A DNA stretch of 64,000 nt from Progne subis subis (lineage: Eukaryota; Chordata; Aves; Passeriformes; Hirundinidae), in assembly GCA_022316685.1 (NCBI GenBank), contig JAKJHU010000617.1:1-64000 (forward strand). Reading direction: 5' to 3'. Of the stretch, positions 47,583 to 57,566 are shown piece after piece (position 1 is the first letter of the stretch; each line of letters begins with the position of its first letter). Made by a program: the position numbers and the translations under genes. A model generated the notes under the pieces. The model was given only the letters and a program-made list of their open reading frames with translations. It was not told the DNA's origin and did not search any database.

Positions 47583-48420
47583 GTGACCTTTAGGCTTTGC
47601 AGGGCTCAGGCACAGCGGCTGGGACAGAGTCAGGGCTGAGGTCACACTCTGTGGGCTGGGGCAGAGCCCAGCCAGAAATGAGCCCTGCAGCAGCAGCTCT
47701 GCAGTGGTGGCCACCAGGCCGCCTTGCCAAGGGAGGCTTCTGGCCACGGCCTGGAAGCAGCTGCTGCTGCCAAGGTGCCTTTGGTGCCTCAGGCTCTCCC
47801 TGGCACAGCTCCCAGCACGGCACTCTGCACTTGTGCCCGAGGCCTTCACTGTCTTGGGGCTGGCCTGGGGCTTTTCCTGCAGCGGGATCTGCCCTGGTCC
47901 TGGCACAGGAAAGGCAGTTCCTGCTGGAGCAGGAGGCTCTGCCTGCAATGGGCTCAAACAACACTAAAAAAGGCGTATTTACTTCTGAAGTGGTTTCTAG
48001 AGCATGATATTCTAATAATTGTAATAGCTCCCATGCTGTGGAGTAAATAACTCTTTCTTTCATTTACTCTGTAGTATGAATAAATCTTTCTGTTCATTCC
48101 TGATCTGAATCAATCACAGTTGTATTTATATAAATATATCAGGTATTCCGTTGTTAATCCTGTGGGACAAATTGCATTGCAGTTCAATTCCACCTGTCCA
48201 ATATTTTACACATAAACCTTTGACAAAATGTGGGGATGGGATTGGATCCAGTCACTCCCAGTCTCCTCTCTCAGATGAAATTTTAATGTCTAGGTCTCCT
48301 GGGGGAATGTGGGGATCCATGGTGGCTGTTGAGTGTCATTTCTCCACCTCATGACTCAGCAGGAATTTCTCCAATGAGGAAATAAAGCTTTTGCCTGAAG
48401 CTCCCACTCTGCCCATGACA

Positions 48421-48735
48421 GGAACCCCTGTGAGTGTCTGGGACATCCCGGCTCTTTGGCAGCCTGGGGACTCCTGGGATGTCACCGTGGAGCCCCCGTG
48501 AGTGCCTGTGACAGATGGATGCCTTTGCAGCCCAAGGTGCCCTGGGATGTCACCATGGAATGGCTGTGACTGCCTCTGACCACAGGGCTCTTGAGCATCC
48601 CCAGAAACCTCTGGGAGGTCTCCATGGAGCCCCTGTCTCTGCCTGTGACATTCCAGCCCTGGAACAGCCTGGAGACTCTTGGAAAGTCCCCATGGAACCC
48701 CTCTGAGGGCCTGTGACAACTTGATTCCTTAGCAG
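48421..48735. repeat. Tandem array, 68/69-bp unit, five copies (block 2)
   Basis: Same unit order as 11,364-11,704, with individual units more similar between blocks than to their neighbours. The array was therefore duplicated as a whole. Confidence 0.88.
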
Positions 48736-48850
48736 GCAACCATCACCAGCCCCTGTTGCTATGGTCAGTTTCCATGACAAACATCACCAGCCCCTGTTGC
48801 TATGGTCAGTTTCCATGACAACCATCACCAGCCCCTGTTGCTAGGGTCGG
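48736..48850. repeat. ~50-bp minisatellite, three units (block 2)
   Basis: Three units of CAACCATCACCAGCCCCTG plus a TTTCCATGAC spacer. Here the second and third spacers are nearly identical, unlike in block 1, which indicates later homogenisation. Confidence 0.85.
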
Positions 48851-48969
48851 TCCCTTGGCAGCTCCATGCAGATCCCATGCCAGGGGCGGTTCCATGGACA
48901 CCAGCTCAGGCCTGGAGCCAGAGCCTGTTGCCATGGCAACCATTTGCAGTCCCATTCCCAGGGCCATGG

Positions 48970-49260
48970 GATCCCAGAAGCACAGAATTGGCTGAGCTGG
49001 GAGGGAGCCATCAGGATCCTCGAGTCCAGCTCCTGGCCCTGCACAGGACACCCCAACAATCCCAGCCTGGGCCTGGCAGCGGTGTCCAAATGCTGCTGCA
49101 GCTCCCAGAGCCCTGGAGCTGTGACCCTTCCCTGGGAGCCTGTTCAGTGCCCCAGCAGCTTCTGGGGGAAAAACCTTTTCCTGACATCTAACCTAAACCT
49201 GCCCCGACTCAGCTCCAGCCCTTCCCTCCAGTGCTGTCCCTGGGCACCAGAGTGAAGAGG
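48970..49260 (-). mobile_element. CR1 LINE 3' fragment, antisense (block 2)
   Basis: Same insertion as 11,930-12,200, carried by the block duplication. Confidence 0.85.
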
Positions 49261-49885
49261 TTCCCACAGCCCCCAGCCAGGGACCCGCTCCCAAGGCTGC
49301 TGCCAGGGCAACCAGGGCTGGCACCAGCTGGGATGCTCGGTTTCCACGGACTGGGGTTTAGGAATGGGATTTCCCAATTTTGTGCTCCCACTGAAACCGA
49401 GCTGCCGCTCACTGCCCTCCAGCCTCCCATGGAAAGCACAAAAGGCAAAGATTCAAGGGTGGGATAAGGGCAATTTACTATTAATAGCAACAAGATAAGG
49501 AACAACTAGGAACAGAAGGGATAAGAGAAACGATATACAGGGACAACTACAACAACACTGACTGGCTCTTCCCAGCCACGTTATTTCCTCCTGCTGGGAA
49601 AGGACACCCTTGTCCTTGGGGGGGAGAGAGAGTCCCTTTCCTGCCCCTGGCATTGACCTGAGATGGGATCAAATACAATGATGGGACCATGGCCAGACCC
49701 TCATGTTCTTCAGTCCCACCTCACATCATTGCCAGGGGCAGGGAGAGGGACAGGTGTCTTCCCAGCATGGATCATGGGAAATGTGGTTCACCAGGGCTCT
49801 GCCCAATGTGGGTCCTCAGATGGGGGATGAGGTTGGAGACTCACATCAAGCTCTTCCCACAGTTGGGGCATTTCCAGGGCTTCCC

Positions 49886-50708
49886 TTACCGGTGCCTCCA
49901 TTGGTGTTGGCTCAGGTGAGAGCTCTGGGTGAAGCTCTTCCCACACTGGGGACACTCGTAGGGCCTCTCCCCAGTGTGGATGCACCGGTGGGTGATGAGT
50001 GTGAAGTTGTGCTTGAAGCCCTTCCTGCAGTCAGGGCAGCGGAAGGCCCTCTCTTCTCTGTGAATCTGCTCGTGCAGGAGGAGATTGGAGCTGGTCTGAA
50101 ACCTCTTCCCACACTCAGGACACTCGTAGGGCCTCTCCCCAGTGTGGATCCGCTGGTGTCTGATCAGGAGGCAGTTTGAGCTGAAGCTCTTCCCACACTC
50201 CAAGCACTTGTGGGGCTTCTCCCCGTCATGAGGCTGTTCAGGGACCACCAGCTCAGAGTCCCAGCTGAAGCTCTGTCCATCTTCCTGGCACAGGGTGGGT
50301 CTTTCCTCCTCAGAAGCACCCTGGGATGGGCTTGGAGCCCCTTAGTGTGTGAGATCTCTGGGGCTTCGCCTCCCTTTTGAATTCCTGCACCGTGGAGCTG
50401 CTCAAAACCTGTTCCATGAGGTTCTGCTGTGGGCATTTGTCGTCCCTGGTCTCCATCCTCAGCTCCTTGTCTGGGAGAGGAAGGACAAGGACAGGATGGG
50501 ATTTGCCTCCATGCCACAGGGAAGGGGAAGGAGATTCCCCCAGTGCATCCCTGGCAGGACGGCATCGGCAGGGGGGTTGTCCTGCAGCCGCGGGCCATGC
50601 TGGGTTGGGAGATGGAGCAAGAGAGAGGGGGAAAGGGGCACTGACTTCCTCCTCACCTGCCTGGTTGTGACGCGGCATCTTCCTCTTCCTCACAGCCTCC
50701 CCTTCCAT
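49886..50708 (-). pseudogene. C2H2 zinc-finger locus (ZNF copy 3), four fingers, one frameshift
   Basis: Exon 1 is 50,657-50,708 ([16 protein letters not shown]) with the conserved GTGAGG donor; exon 2 begins at 50,470. Relative to the intact paralogue, one extra T near 50,312 (GGTGCTTCTGAGG versus GGTGCTCTGAGG) brings TGA into frame after the linker. The downstream frame holds four complete C2H2 fingers (first core CLECGKSF, last ending HQWRH), but no ATG opens it. Fingers corresponding to 3-5 and others of the eight-finger paralogue are absent. A CpG-rich stretch lies upstream on the correct side. With only one lesion, this could be a recent pseudogene, an assembly error, or a gene read through an alternative exon. 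Confidence 0.85.
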
Positions 50709-51229
50709 CTGGCCAAGGTTTGGGAATGAGAAATCCTTGTTTCGGGAAAAATACAATGTATGGACACATTGGGTTAGGGGGGTCCCTCCTGCCCAAGTCC
50801 ATCTCTAGAAGTCACCAGGCATCTGTTGCCCATAGAAACCTGCAAAACACCAACATTCAATCCACCAAAACACACTAATGACCAAGATTCAGAAAAACAC
50901 CCAACCATGAGTTTCCAGTCTATGCTATCTCCACTTTGGGGTCCTGGATGCCTCCCATGTCTGGGTGGCTGCGGATCAAGTTTGTATTGCTGTTCCCCCT
51001 CTGTGGGCTGCTGTGGCTCCTGGGAATCCATGAGGTTCCCCTTCTGTGGGATCACCACTTTGGCATCACAGGCTTCCCAGGGGTCAACACTGTTCGGGGT
51101 CCCTCTTTCTGTGTCCTGGGGTATCCATGGGTCCCCCTTTTCCATGCTCCCAACATCTCCAGGCTTCTGGAGAATCCCCATCTCTCTCACTGCCCGTTTC
51201 TGCTCCCCCCATTTCCGGGTTTCCCTCCC

Positions 51230-51838
51230 AGCCCTGCTGGTACCAGGCGATCCCCAGGTGCCTCTGGGCTGACAATGCAGCCCCCGAGCTGGGCAGAGGC
51301 AGCCCCAGCACGGGGGGACCCTGCATCCTGCGCTCCCTGGGCAGCCGCGCCCAGCCCCGGGCACAGAGCTCCGTCAGCCCCCGCCGCCTCCTCCCCAGGG
51401 CCCCCCGGGGACCCCCGCAGCCGGGGCTGGCTCTGAGCGAGGCGGCCCCCGAGCCCGGCTGCGTGGCCAGGGGGGCACGGGGAGCCCGGGGCCTCTGTGC
51501 CAACGCTTCCCCCGCTCTCCCTCAGCCTTTGCCCGGCCCGGCCCGGCCCCCTGAGCCCCGCCAGGCCCCGCACAGCCACAGCCGGCCCGGGCCGCTCCCC
51601 TCGGAGCCCGGCCACACGGAGCCGCCTGCGCCGGGGGCCCACGGGGCCACCGAGCGCTCCCCGGGCCGCCCAGGCCTCGGCCCCGAGCACAGAGCTCTGC
51701 CCGGGGGGCTCCCGGCCCAAGGCGGAGGCTCCAGGCCCGGGCGGCCGCTCCCGGCTCCCACAGCCCGCCCAGGGCCGCCCCGCCCGTGCCGGGGCTGTGC
51801 CAGCGCTCCCCTGCACCCGCGGGGCTTCAAACACATGG
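51230..51838. promoter_or_regulatory. CpG-rich island-like stretch, probable ZNF copy 3 promoter
   Basis: Dense CpG and GC content clearly above the surroundings (GGCCCGGCCCGG, GGGCGGCCGCTCCCGG). It begins about 520 bp upstream of the exon 1 ATG of the minus-strand ZNF. Birds use CpG-island promoters for many such genes. Neither of the other two ZNF loci retains an equivalent in this window. Confidence 0.6.
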
Positions 51839-52329
51839 GGGCATGGCACAAATAAAACATTCCCCCTATCCTCCCATAAAAACAGTAAAATCCCAACCGG
51901 CCATCATCCCCTCAACCACGGGAAAAAAAAAAAAAAAAGACACAAAACCACAAACCAACCACTTCCACCCTGTCCTCGTGCACCTTCCCAGGGACCCCAA
52001 CCCTGTGGGAATGCCCCCGGATCAGGACAAAAAGCTGCTCCCCTGCAGGCACTTGGAACACCCACCTGCGGCCCGGCCCTGGCACACGGCTCCCGGCAGC
52101 TGCCCCGCTGGTGCAGGCGGGGCTTTGGAGCAGGGAGGCTCTGCGGGACCCCCCGGGCTCTGCCCCCTCCCAGTCTGTGCCCGCCCCGGGGCTGACCTTC
52201 ACCCTGGACTCTCTCACTGTGCCCGGCTCCTGCACAGTCCCTGCTCTCAGTTCCTTGGTACCCTGGGCTCTCCCCTGGGGCTCAGAGAACACCCGGCAAT
52301 GGAACCTTGCCATGAAAAGGAACCATTTT
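51839..52329. other. Gene-free stretch with poly(A) run
   Basis: AATAAA near 51,851 is followed by A16 at 51,923-51,938. This could be the end of a retroposed transcript, but the spacing is long and no parent gene is recognised. Confidence 0.45.
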
Positions 52330-53164
52330 GGTGTTCCCTAGCCAGGCAATGAACTGGAAACTTTGTTCCTTTTGCCTCCCTGCAGAGACCCCCAGGGCAT
52401 TTTCTGCACAGAGTTCCAGCCCCCAGTGTTTGCTGAAGGCTCTCTCTGCAAATGTCACACTGCCAGGGCCCTGTCCTTGCTGTCACCTGCTGTGGCTGGG
52501 CATGGACAGAGCTCCTGCACTTGCATTTCCAGCTGCTGTGCAACCAAAGCTGAGGCATCTGGAGCTGCCTGAATGCAACAACTGAAATATGAGCCTCTCT
52601 CGAGGGGGAAATCTCCCCCTCCTGTGCCAGCCCGTGCCAGTGCTGCCATTCTTTGCTGCTGCTGGGGCACTCGGGGCTCTGGCTGAGCAGGAAAGGTGAC
52701 CCTGAGCCAGGAGCTGTCCTTGGCTGCAGCAAAGCCTTGGCACACAAAGACCTTCCTGGTGCTGTGCCCTGGGCCAGGAGGGATTGTGCCACCGGAGCTG
52801 AGCCTAAATTTCTTCTCCCAGGCAGCTTTAGGACAGGGAACGTGGAGAAGGCAGAGCTGATTGTCAGCTTTCCACAGTCCTCCAGAAGGATCCTGTGTGT
52901 GGAGCAGCCTGGGAACAGGGTTTACGTGCAAAGGGCGGGGCATTTAGAGCCCTTTTCAATTTCCAGTTTTCAATTTCCAAGCATTTCCAATTACTCTGCA
53001 GCTGCCAAAGGAGCCTTTTTTCTCAGCTGAGAACAGTTCTGCTGAAAGCCTGTCCTGAATCTGCTTTTCCTGCAAATGTGCCCAATGAGTCCTCATTTTT
53101 TGCAGCCCCAGGTCTTGTGTGTATGCAGGTGTGAGAACTGAGGGATGGAACAGCTCTGGTGAGG

Positions 53165-53495
53165 GGAAGATCTTTTTTTCTTCTTTGTTTTTTACTTGGG
53201 GTTTTGTTTGGGTTTTGTTTTGTTTTGTTTTGTTTTTTGGTTTTTGGGTTTTTTTTTTGGTTTATTTTTCTGTTCTTTTGATTGGTTTGGTTTTGTTGGG
53301 TTTGGGGGGAGGTTTGGTTGTCTTTAGGGTCTGTAGGATTTTTTTCTTTTTTTTTTTCTTTTTTTTTTTTCCCTTTTTTTTTTTTTTTTTGTTTCAGTTC
53401 TTTTTTTCGGTGGTAGGAATTTTTGATTTTGTATGGGTTTTTTTTGTATTTTCCTTTTTTTTTCTTCTTTTGTCTTTTTTGTTTATTTTTAATTA
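53165..53495. repeat. T-rich low-complexity tract
   Basis: Runs of TTTTG and long T stretches; produces spurious Lys-rich frames on the minus strand. Confidence 0.95.
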
Positions 53496-53829
53496 ACTCC
53501 ACCTGTCAGCCCTGGGCAGAGCTCTGTCCCTCTATGTGACACTTGCCTGTGGCACTGTGGAGGTGGCCAGGGGGACCTTCCCCGAGCTGTGTGCACAGCA
53601 ATGCACATCAGCCCAGGCCGGGGGTGCTCAGTGCCCGCTCAGTTTTGCTGTCTGGCTGTGGCTCTGGACGCTTCCCTTGGAGCGTCTCCAGGCAGGGAAC
53701 GTTGGAGCTGTCCCCACCGTGGTGTCACAGAGAGGGGAACGCTGGGGCTGTGCCGCTCCTGCCCCGGCCCCAAGAGCTCTGCCAGCAGCCTGGAGGAGAC
53801 ACAAAGGCTGAGCCCAAGGGTGAGAACTG

Positions 53830-54080
53830 CAGAAGGGGCTGAGCTGGGAGGGAGGCAGCGGGATCATGGAGTGCAGGCCCTGGCCCTGCACAGACAGCCC
53901 AAGAGTGGCAGCCTGGGCATTCCCGGGAGCGGTGTCCAAAGGCTCCTGGAGCTGCGGCAGCCTCGCAGCTGTGACCATTCCCTGGGGAGCCTGGTGAGTG
54001 GTCAAGGCCCCTGCAGGGGAAGAAGCTTTTGCTGGTCTCCAGCCTGCAGCTGGCCTGGCCCAGCCCCAGCCGTTCCCTGG
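53830..54080 (-). mobile_element. CR1 LINE fragment, antisense
   Basis: Same piece as 30,345-30,600, within segment A. Confidence 0.6.
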
Positions 54081-54455
54081 GACATGCTTTTCTTTGAAGG
54101 AGTCCCAGAACAAACCCCACATTTACACACGGGGGGTTGGGGGGGAGGGGGGGGGAAGAAGTCCACCTAGAAGTCCCTTCACCCCCCCAGAGTCCCCGCT
54201 CCAACAAACCCCTCAGTAGCCATTGCTCCTTTCCCTTCCCGTGGAAAAACCGGGTGTGAGTAGAAAGGACGGAGAGGCGAAAAAGCAGGGGTGGGCGCCA
54301 TCAGAACCGCAGAGGGAGGGCGAATGCACGGGGAACCGAGGCTGCGCGAGGAACCGAATCTGACCTATCGCGTGAAAGCGCTGTAAGACGCGACGGGGCG
54401 CGATTGGAAAGCGCCTCGAGAAATAGAAGCGCAAATAGCCGAGAACAGTCCGCAG
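54081..54455. other. Left junction of ERV-4
   Basis: G-rich run, then CpG-rich sequence. No LTR or PBS matching the 3' LTR at 61,545-62,190 is visible here, so ERV-4 has lost its 5' LTR. Confidence 0.55.
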
Positions 54456-55544
54456 GTGACGGGGCTGCGGTGGGGGAGGGCTCGAGAACCGGGGACGGCA
54501 GCTCGGCACACACCGATGACGCAAGTTACGGGAAGCAACACAGCTCAAAATATTGCGACGCGAAGCGCTGAGGGGGAAATGCTGATTCCAGAAGTTTGGA
54601 GCCGAATACCACAGACCCCAGAAATCCTTGCAGCCGGTCCAAGCGCAGGTGCAACAGAAGCAGGAGAAAGCCCGAGGCGCGTTCCTCTTCGGGGAGGGGC
54701 TGATTCCGATGACGAAAGAGACGGGGCGGACCTTGAACGTGAGATGGGGCGGGGTATCCCGCCGGAGACTGCCAGGCCGAGATGGGCAGGGGCGGGGCCA
54801 GCGGAGACGGAGCGGGCAGGGACGGGGCGTGGCCGAGGCGGGGAGAGTCTCGAGGGTACCACCCCCAGGCAGCAGGGGCTGCGGAGCCCGATCACGTCCA
54901 CGGGCAGCTATGAACCTGAGCTGCCTGCGTGCGGTGATCCAGGGACAGCTGCTGAGGTATTGCGGATGGGCGCGCGTCCAAAAATATCTCAGATTTTACA
55001 GGCTTTTCCAGAACTTAAAAGATGCTTCAGAACTCCAAGCCCACAGAGAACAGCTGTCAGCGTGCCGACGTCACCTGAGGGGCGGGGCAGAGAGGCAGCG
55101 AGCAGCGGAGATCATCAGTGGCATCAACCAAAGCATCGGTTTGGGAGGACACGCCCACGCTGCATTGTTTTTTTTCAGTTTCATATAAAAAATCAACCTC
55201 TTCAGAACAGCGATTCAAACAGAAGCCGAGAGAACCTTTGCCAATAGTGAGAGATGATGATGTTGTTGATGAGGACCAAGAGATGTCAATCACAGATGAA
55301 GATATAATCAGAATCACAGCATCAGAGGGGATTCCTGCCACAAGAGCTTGAGTTCGCACAGCAAGCTTCATCATTTTTGTTATCTGAGGACTTTATGAAC
55401 AAGTTTTTTCGCAGGTTCACTGAAACAGCATTTCGCCACGATCCCACATCTTCTTTCTCTCGAAGTTTTTTCTCAGGGACAGATGCTTCAGAAAAATTTG
55501 AGGATGTTCAGCAAACCCTGATTCCTCTCCAAAGGGAAAGAGAA

Positions 55545-55575
<31 letters not shown>

Positions 55576-56891
55576 AAGAGAAAGCGAAAGAAAGGGAGAA
55601 GGAAAAAGAGAGAGAAAGAGAAACAGAAAAAGAAACAAAACCCGATGAGGTGAAGCCTGCAAAACAAGTGAGTTCAGGGAGAGATGAAGCAGCAAAGGAG
55701 ACAATTTTAGAGGCAGACACTGCACAGGCTTCTGCCAAGCCAGAATTCCGTCCAACAGACTGGACAGACATAAAGAAATATGCATTGAAAGGGAATACAC
55801 TTTCAATGGGTCCAAAGAGCATGGCTATGCCAGTGACATATGATGCACAGGATGCAAACCCAAGATGGGAGAGGTTGGATCGTGAAGTTGTCAGGGATCT
55901 GATGAAAGCCGTTCGTGACAATGGATTGGGGTCTCCATATTTCAAACAACTTTTAAAAGGGACATTTAATATATATGATTTAACACCATATGACCTCCGA
56001 TCCCTTGCCTCGATGATCCTGAGTGATGCACAATTCATCGTTTGGGAAGCAAAATGGAGAAAAATTTTAAATGATTACAGAATCAAATACCAAGGAGGAG
56101 CAAATGCAGGTTTCACATTGGCACAATTGGCCGGTGATCCACCGCTTGACAGTGCAGCTCGTCAAGCCAGGTTTCTTCCTCGAGATGTGTTGACAGACAT
56201 CAAGGATGCAGCCAGAAAGGCAATGGTGCAAGTTTCACCAACAGGAGTCACAGAAAGTATTTTTACAGAGGTGAGACAAGGTCCTTCAGAACCCTTCAGT
56301 GCATTCATCGACTGTCTCACACAAGCATTTAGACAAGCAAGTCACAGATAAAGCAGTGAAGTCACAGTTTAATTCGGTGTCTTGCATTTGCAAATGCCAA
56401 CCCAGAATGCAAGCGCGTCATCAGTGCAATGCCAGGCCAACCCACCATGGCAAAAATTCTAAAAGCATGCAGCAAGGTGGGGACACCACAGCACGTTGCA
56501 GCAATTTTAAGAGATCAAGTAGAAAAAGCTGTCAAAGACGCATTTGCAAACTTTCAACAAAGACAGTGTTACAAGTGTAGCAGATCAGAGCACTTCAAGA
56601 AAGATTGTCCACAAGTTACCAACAATGCAAATTAAACAGATCATTGTCCGACATGCGGGAGAGGGAATTATCGCCCTGCAAAAAACAATGCGAGTGGAAA
56701 AACTCAGTCGGGAAACTCCAGAAAGAGCGCAAATCGTCAACGCGCGACGACACAAGTGATGGCGATGACTCAAGAGCAGGTTCCGCAAAGGGGACAATCA
56801 TCGAAGAACAACAATCCAGCGCCCTCAGCAAGACAATTTGTAAGATCCCCAGTGATCCAGAATTACTCCCACCAGGGGCACAATGTGACTT
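54456..56891 (+). pseudogene. gag: ERV-4 gag, decayed
   Basis: The 5' part (54,456-55,247) is a GC-rich Arg/Gly/Glu-rich frame; a possible matrix start MGARPK lies at about 54,966. The central frame, 55,377-56,351, has a long Arg-Glu-Lys repeat tract (about 55,540-55,640). A capsid domain follows, close to that of ERV-3 (SPYFKQLLKGTF, WEAKWRKIL), and then a major-homology-type segment (QGPSEPFSAFI). The frame then shifts near 56,345. The last part has one zinc knuckle, CYKCSRSEHFKKDC, in which the usual Gly before His is replaced, and a second degenerate one. Trp codons in this capsid region are intact, unlike in pol. Confidence 0.8.
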
Positions 56892-57566
56892 AGCAACTTC
56901 CAAAGTGATATATTTTTTAGATAACAATTATGCAGTGATACCCACTAGTGTCACTAGATCCTCGTGGAAGAGACAGGACTTTCTAATTATAGGTAAGGAC
57001 AGAAGCAGTGTTTTGGGACTTGTTATTTACCCTTCTGTCATTTCAGCAGATCGCAATGACGAGTTGACAGTTTTAGCTGAAGCCTCATCAGCCACCACTT
57101 GATCATTCCTCCAAACACCTCGATTGCCAGGGCAATTGCATTGCCACCCCATGCAGCAAAACAAGTCTTGCCAGTGCTCCAGGAACAAGATCCTCCTTCA
57201 AGTGAGTACATAGAGGTTCATGCCTCCTAGGTGAAACACATAGGCCGAGACAGACCAATTCTCGTCTGTAAATTGACCCAGAGTGACAAGACAATCGCAG
57301 TCAAAGGGATGCTCGACACAGGGGCGGACGTCACGGTAATTTCGTATCTTTTTTAGCCCAAAAATTGGAACTTAATTGCTCCCCTGAGTCCTCTTTCAGG
57401 CATAGGGGGGAACACCTTATGTCTGCAGAGTGAAGATGCAGTTGTTGTCTCAGAGCCAAGAGGTAGGACTGCAATCATTCGCCCATTTGTTGTGCAAAGA
57501 CCCATCACAGTGTGGGGAAGGGACATTTTAGTACAATGGGGCGTGAGGTTAGAAGTAGATTTTTAG
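56605..57566 (+). pseudogene. pro: ERV-4 pro (dUTPase-like plus retropepsin), broken
   Basis: Open to 57,102 with the dUTPase-like SVLGLVIYPSV stretch, again lacking the catalytic Asp-Tyr. After a frame change near 57,100 a protease with LDTGADVTVIS and a Gly-Ile-Gly-Gly flap follows, interrupted by TAG at 57,354-57,356, where ERV-3 has Trp. It ends at TAG 57,564-57,566. Confidence 0.8.
56680..56686 (+). promoter_or_regulatory. Gag-pro frameshift heptamer AAAAAAC
   Basis: The gag frame reads GCA AAA AAC, giving A-AAA-AAC, at the equivalent place to the ERV-3 site. Confidence 0.7.

Larger units (their letters stand above)
47583..50830 (+). repeat. Duplicated block Y, copy 2
   Basis: Direct twin of 10,530-14,112, here attached directly to element X at 47,582/47,583. 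Contains the tandem arrays, antisense CR1 and third ZNF locus listed separately. Confidence 0.9.
52330..54080 (+). repeat. Segment A, copy 3
   Basis: Twin of 29,236-30,600. It ends abruptly at about 54,080, in the middle of text that continues in copy 2 (CGTTCCCTGGG), where ERV-4-associated sequence takes over. Confidence 0.88.

Noticed and set aside
51851..51938. Processed pseudogene end (AATAAA then A16)
   Set aside because: The poly(A) run is about 75 bp from the signal, no coding sequence is recognisable upstream and no target duplication was found.
53023..53502. Lys-rich minus-strand frame of 159 codons
   Set aside because: Direct product of the T-rich low-complexity tract.
54285..54305. 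PBS of ERV-4 (GGGTGGGCGCCA)
   Set aside because: It resembles a Lys-type PBS only on the wrong strand and has no LTR next to it.
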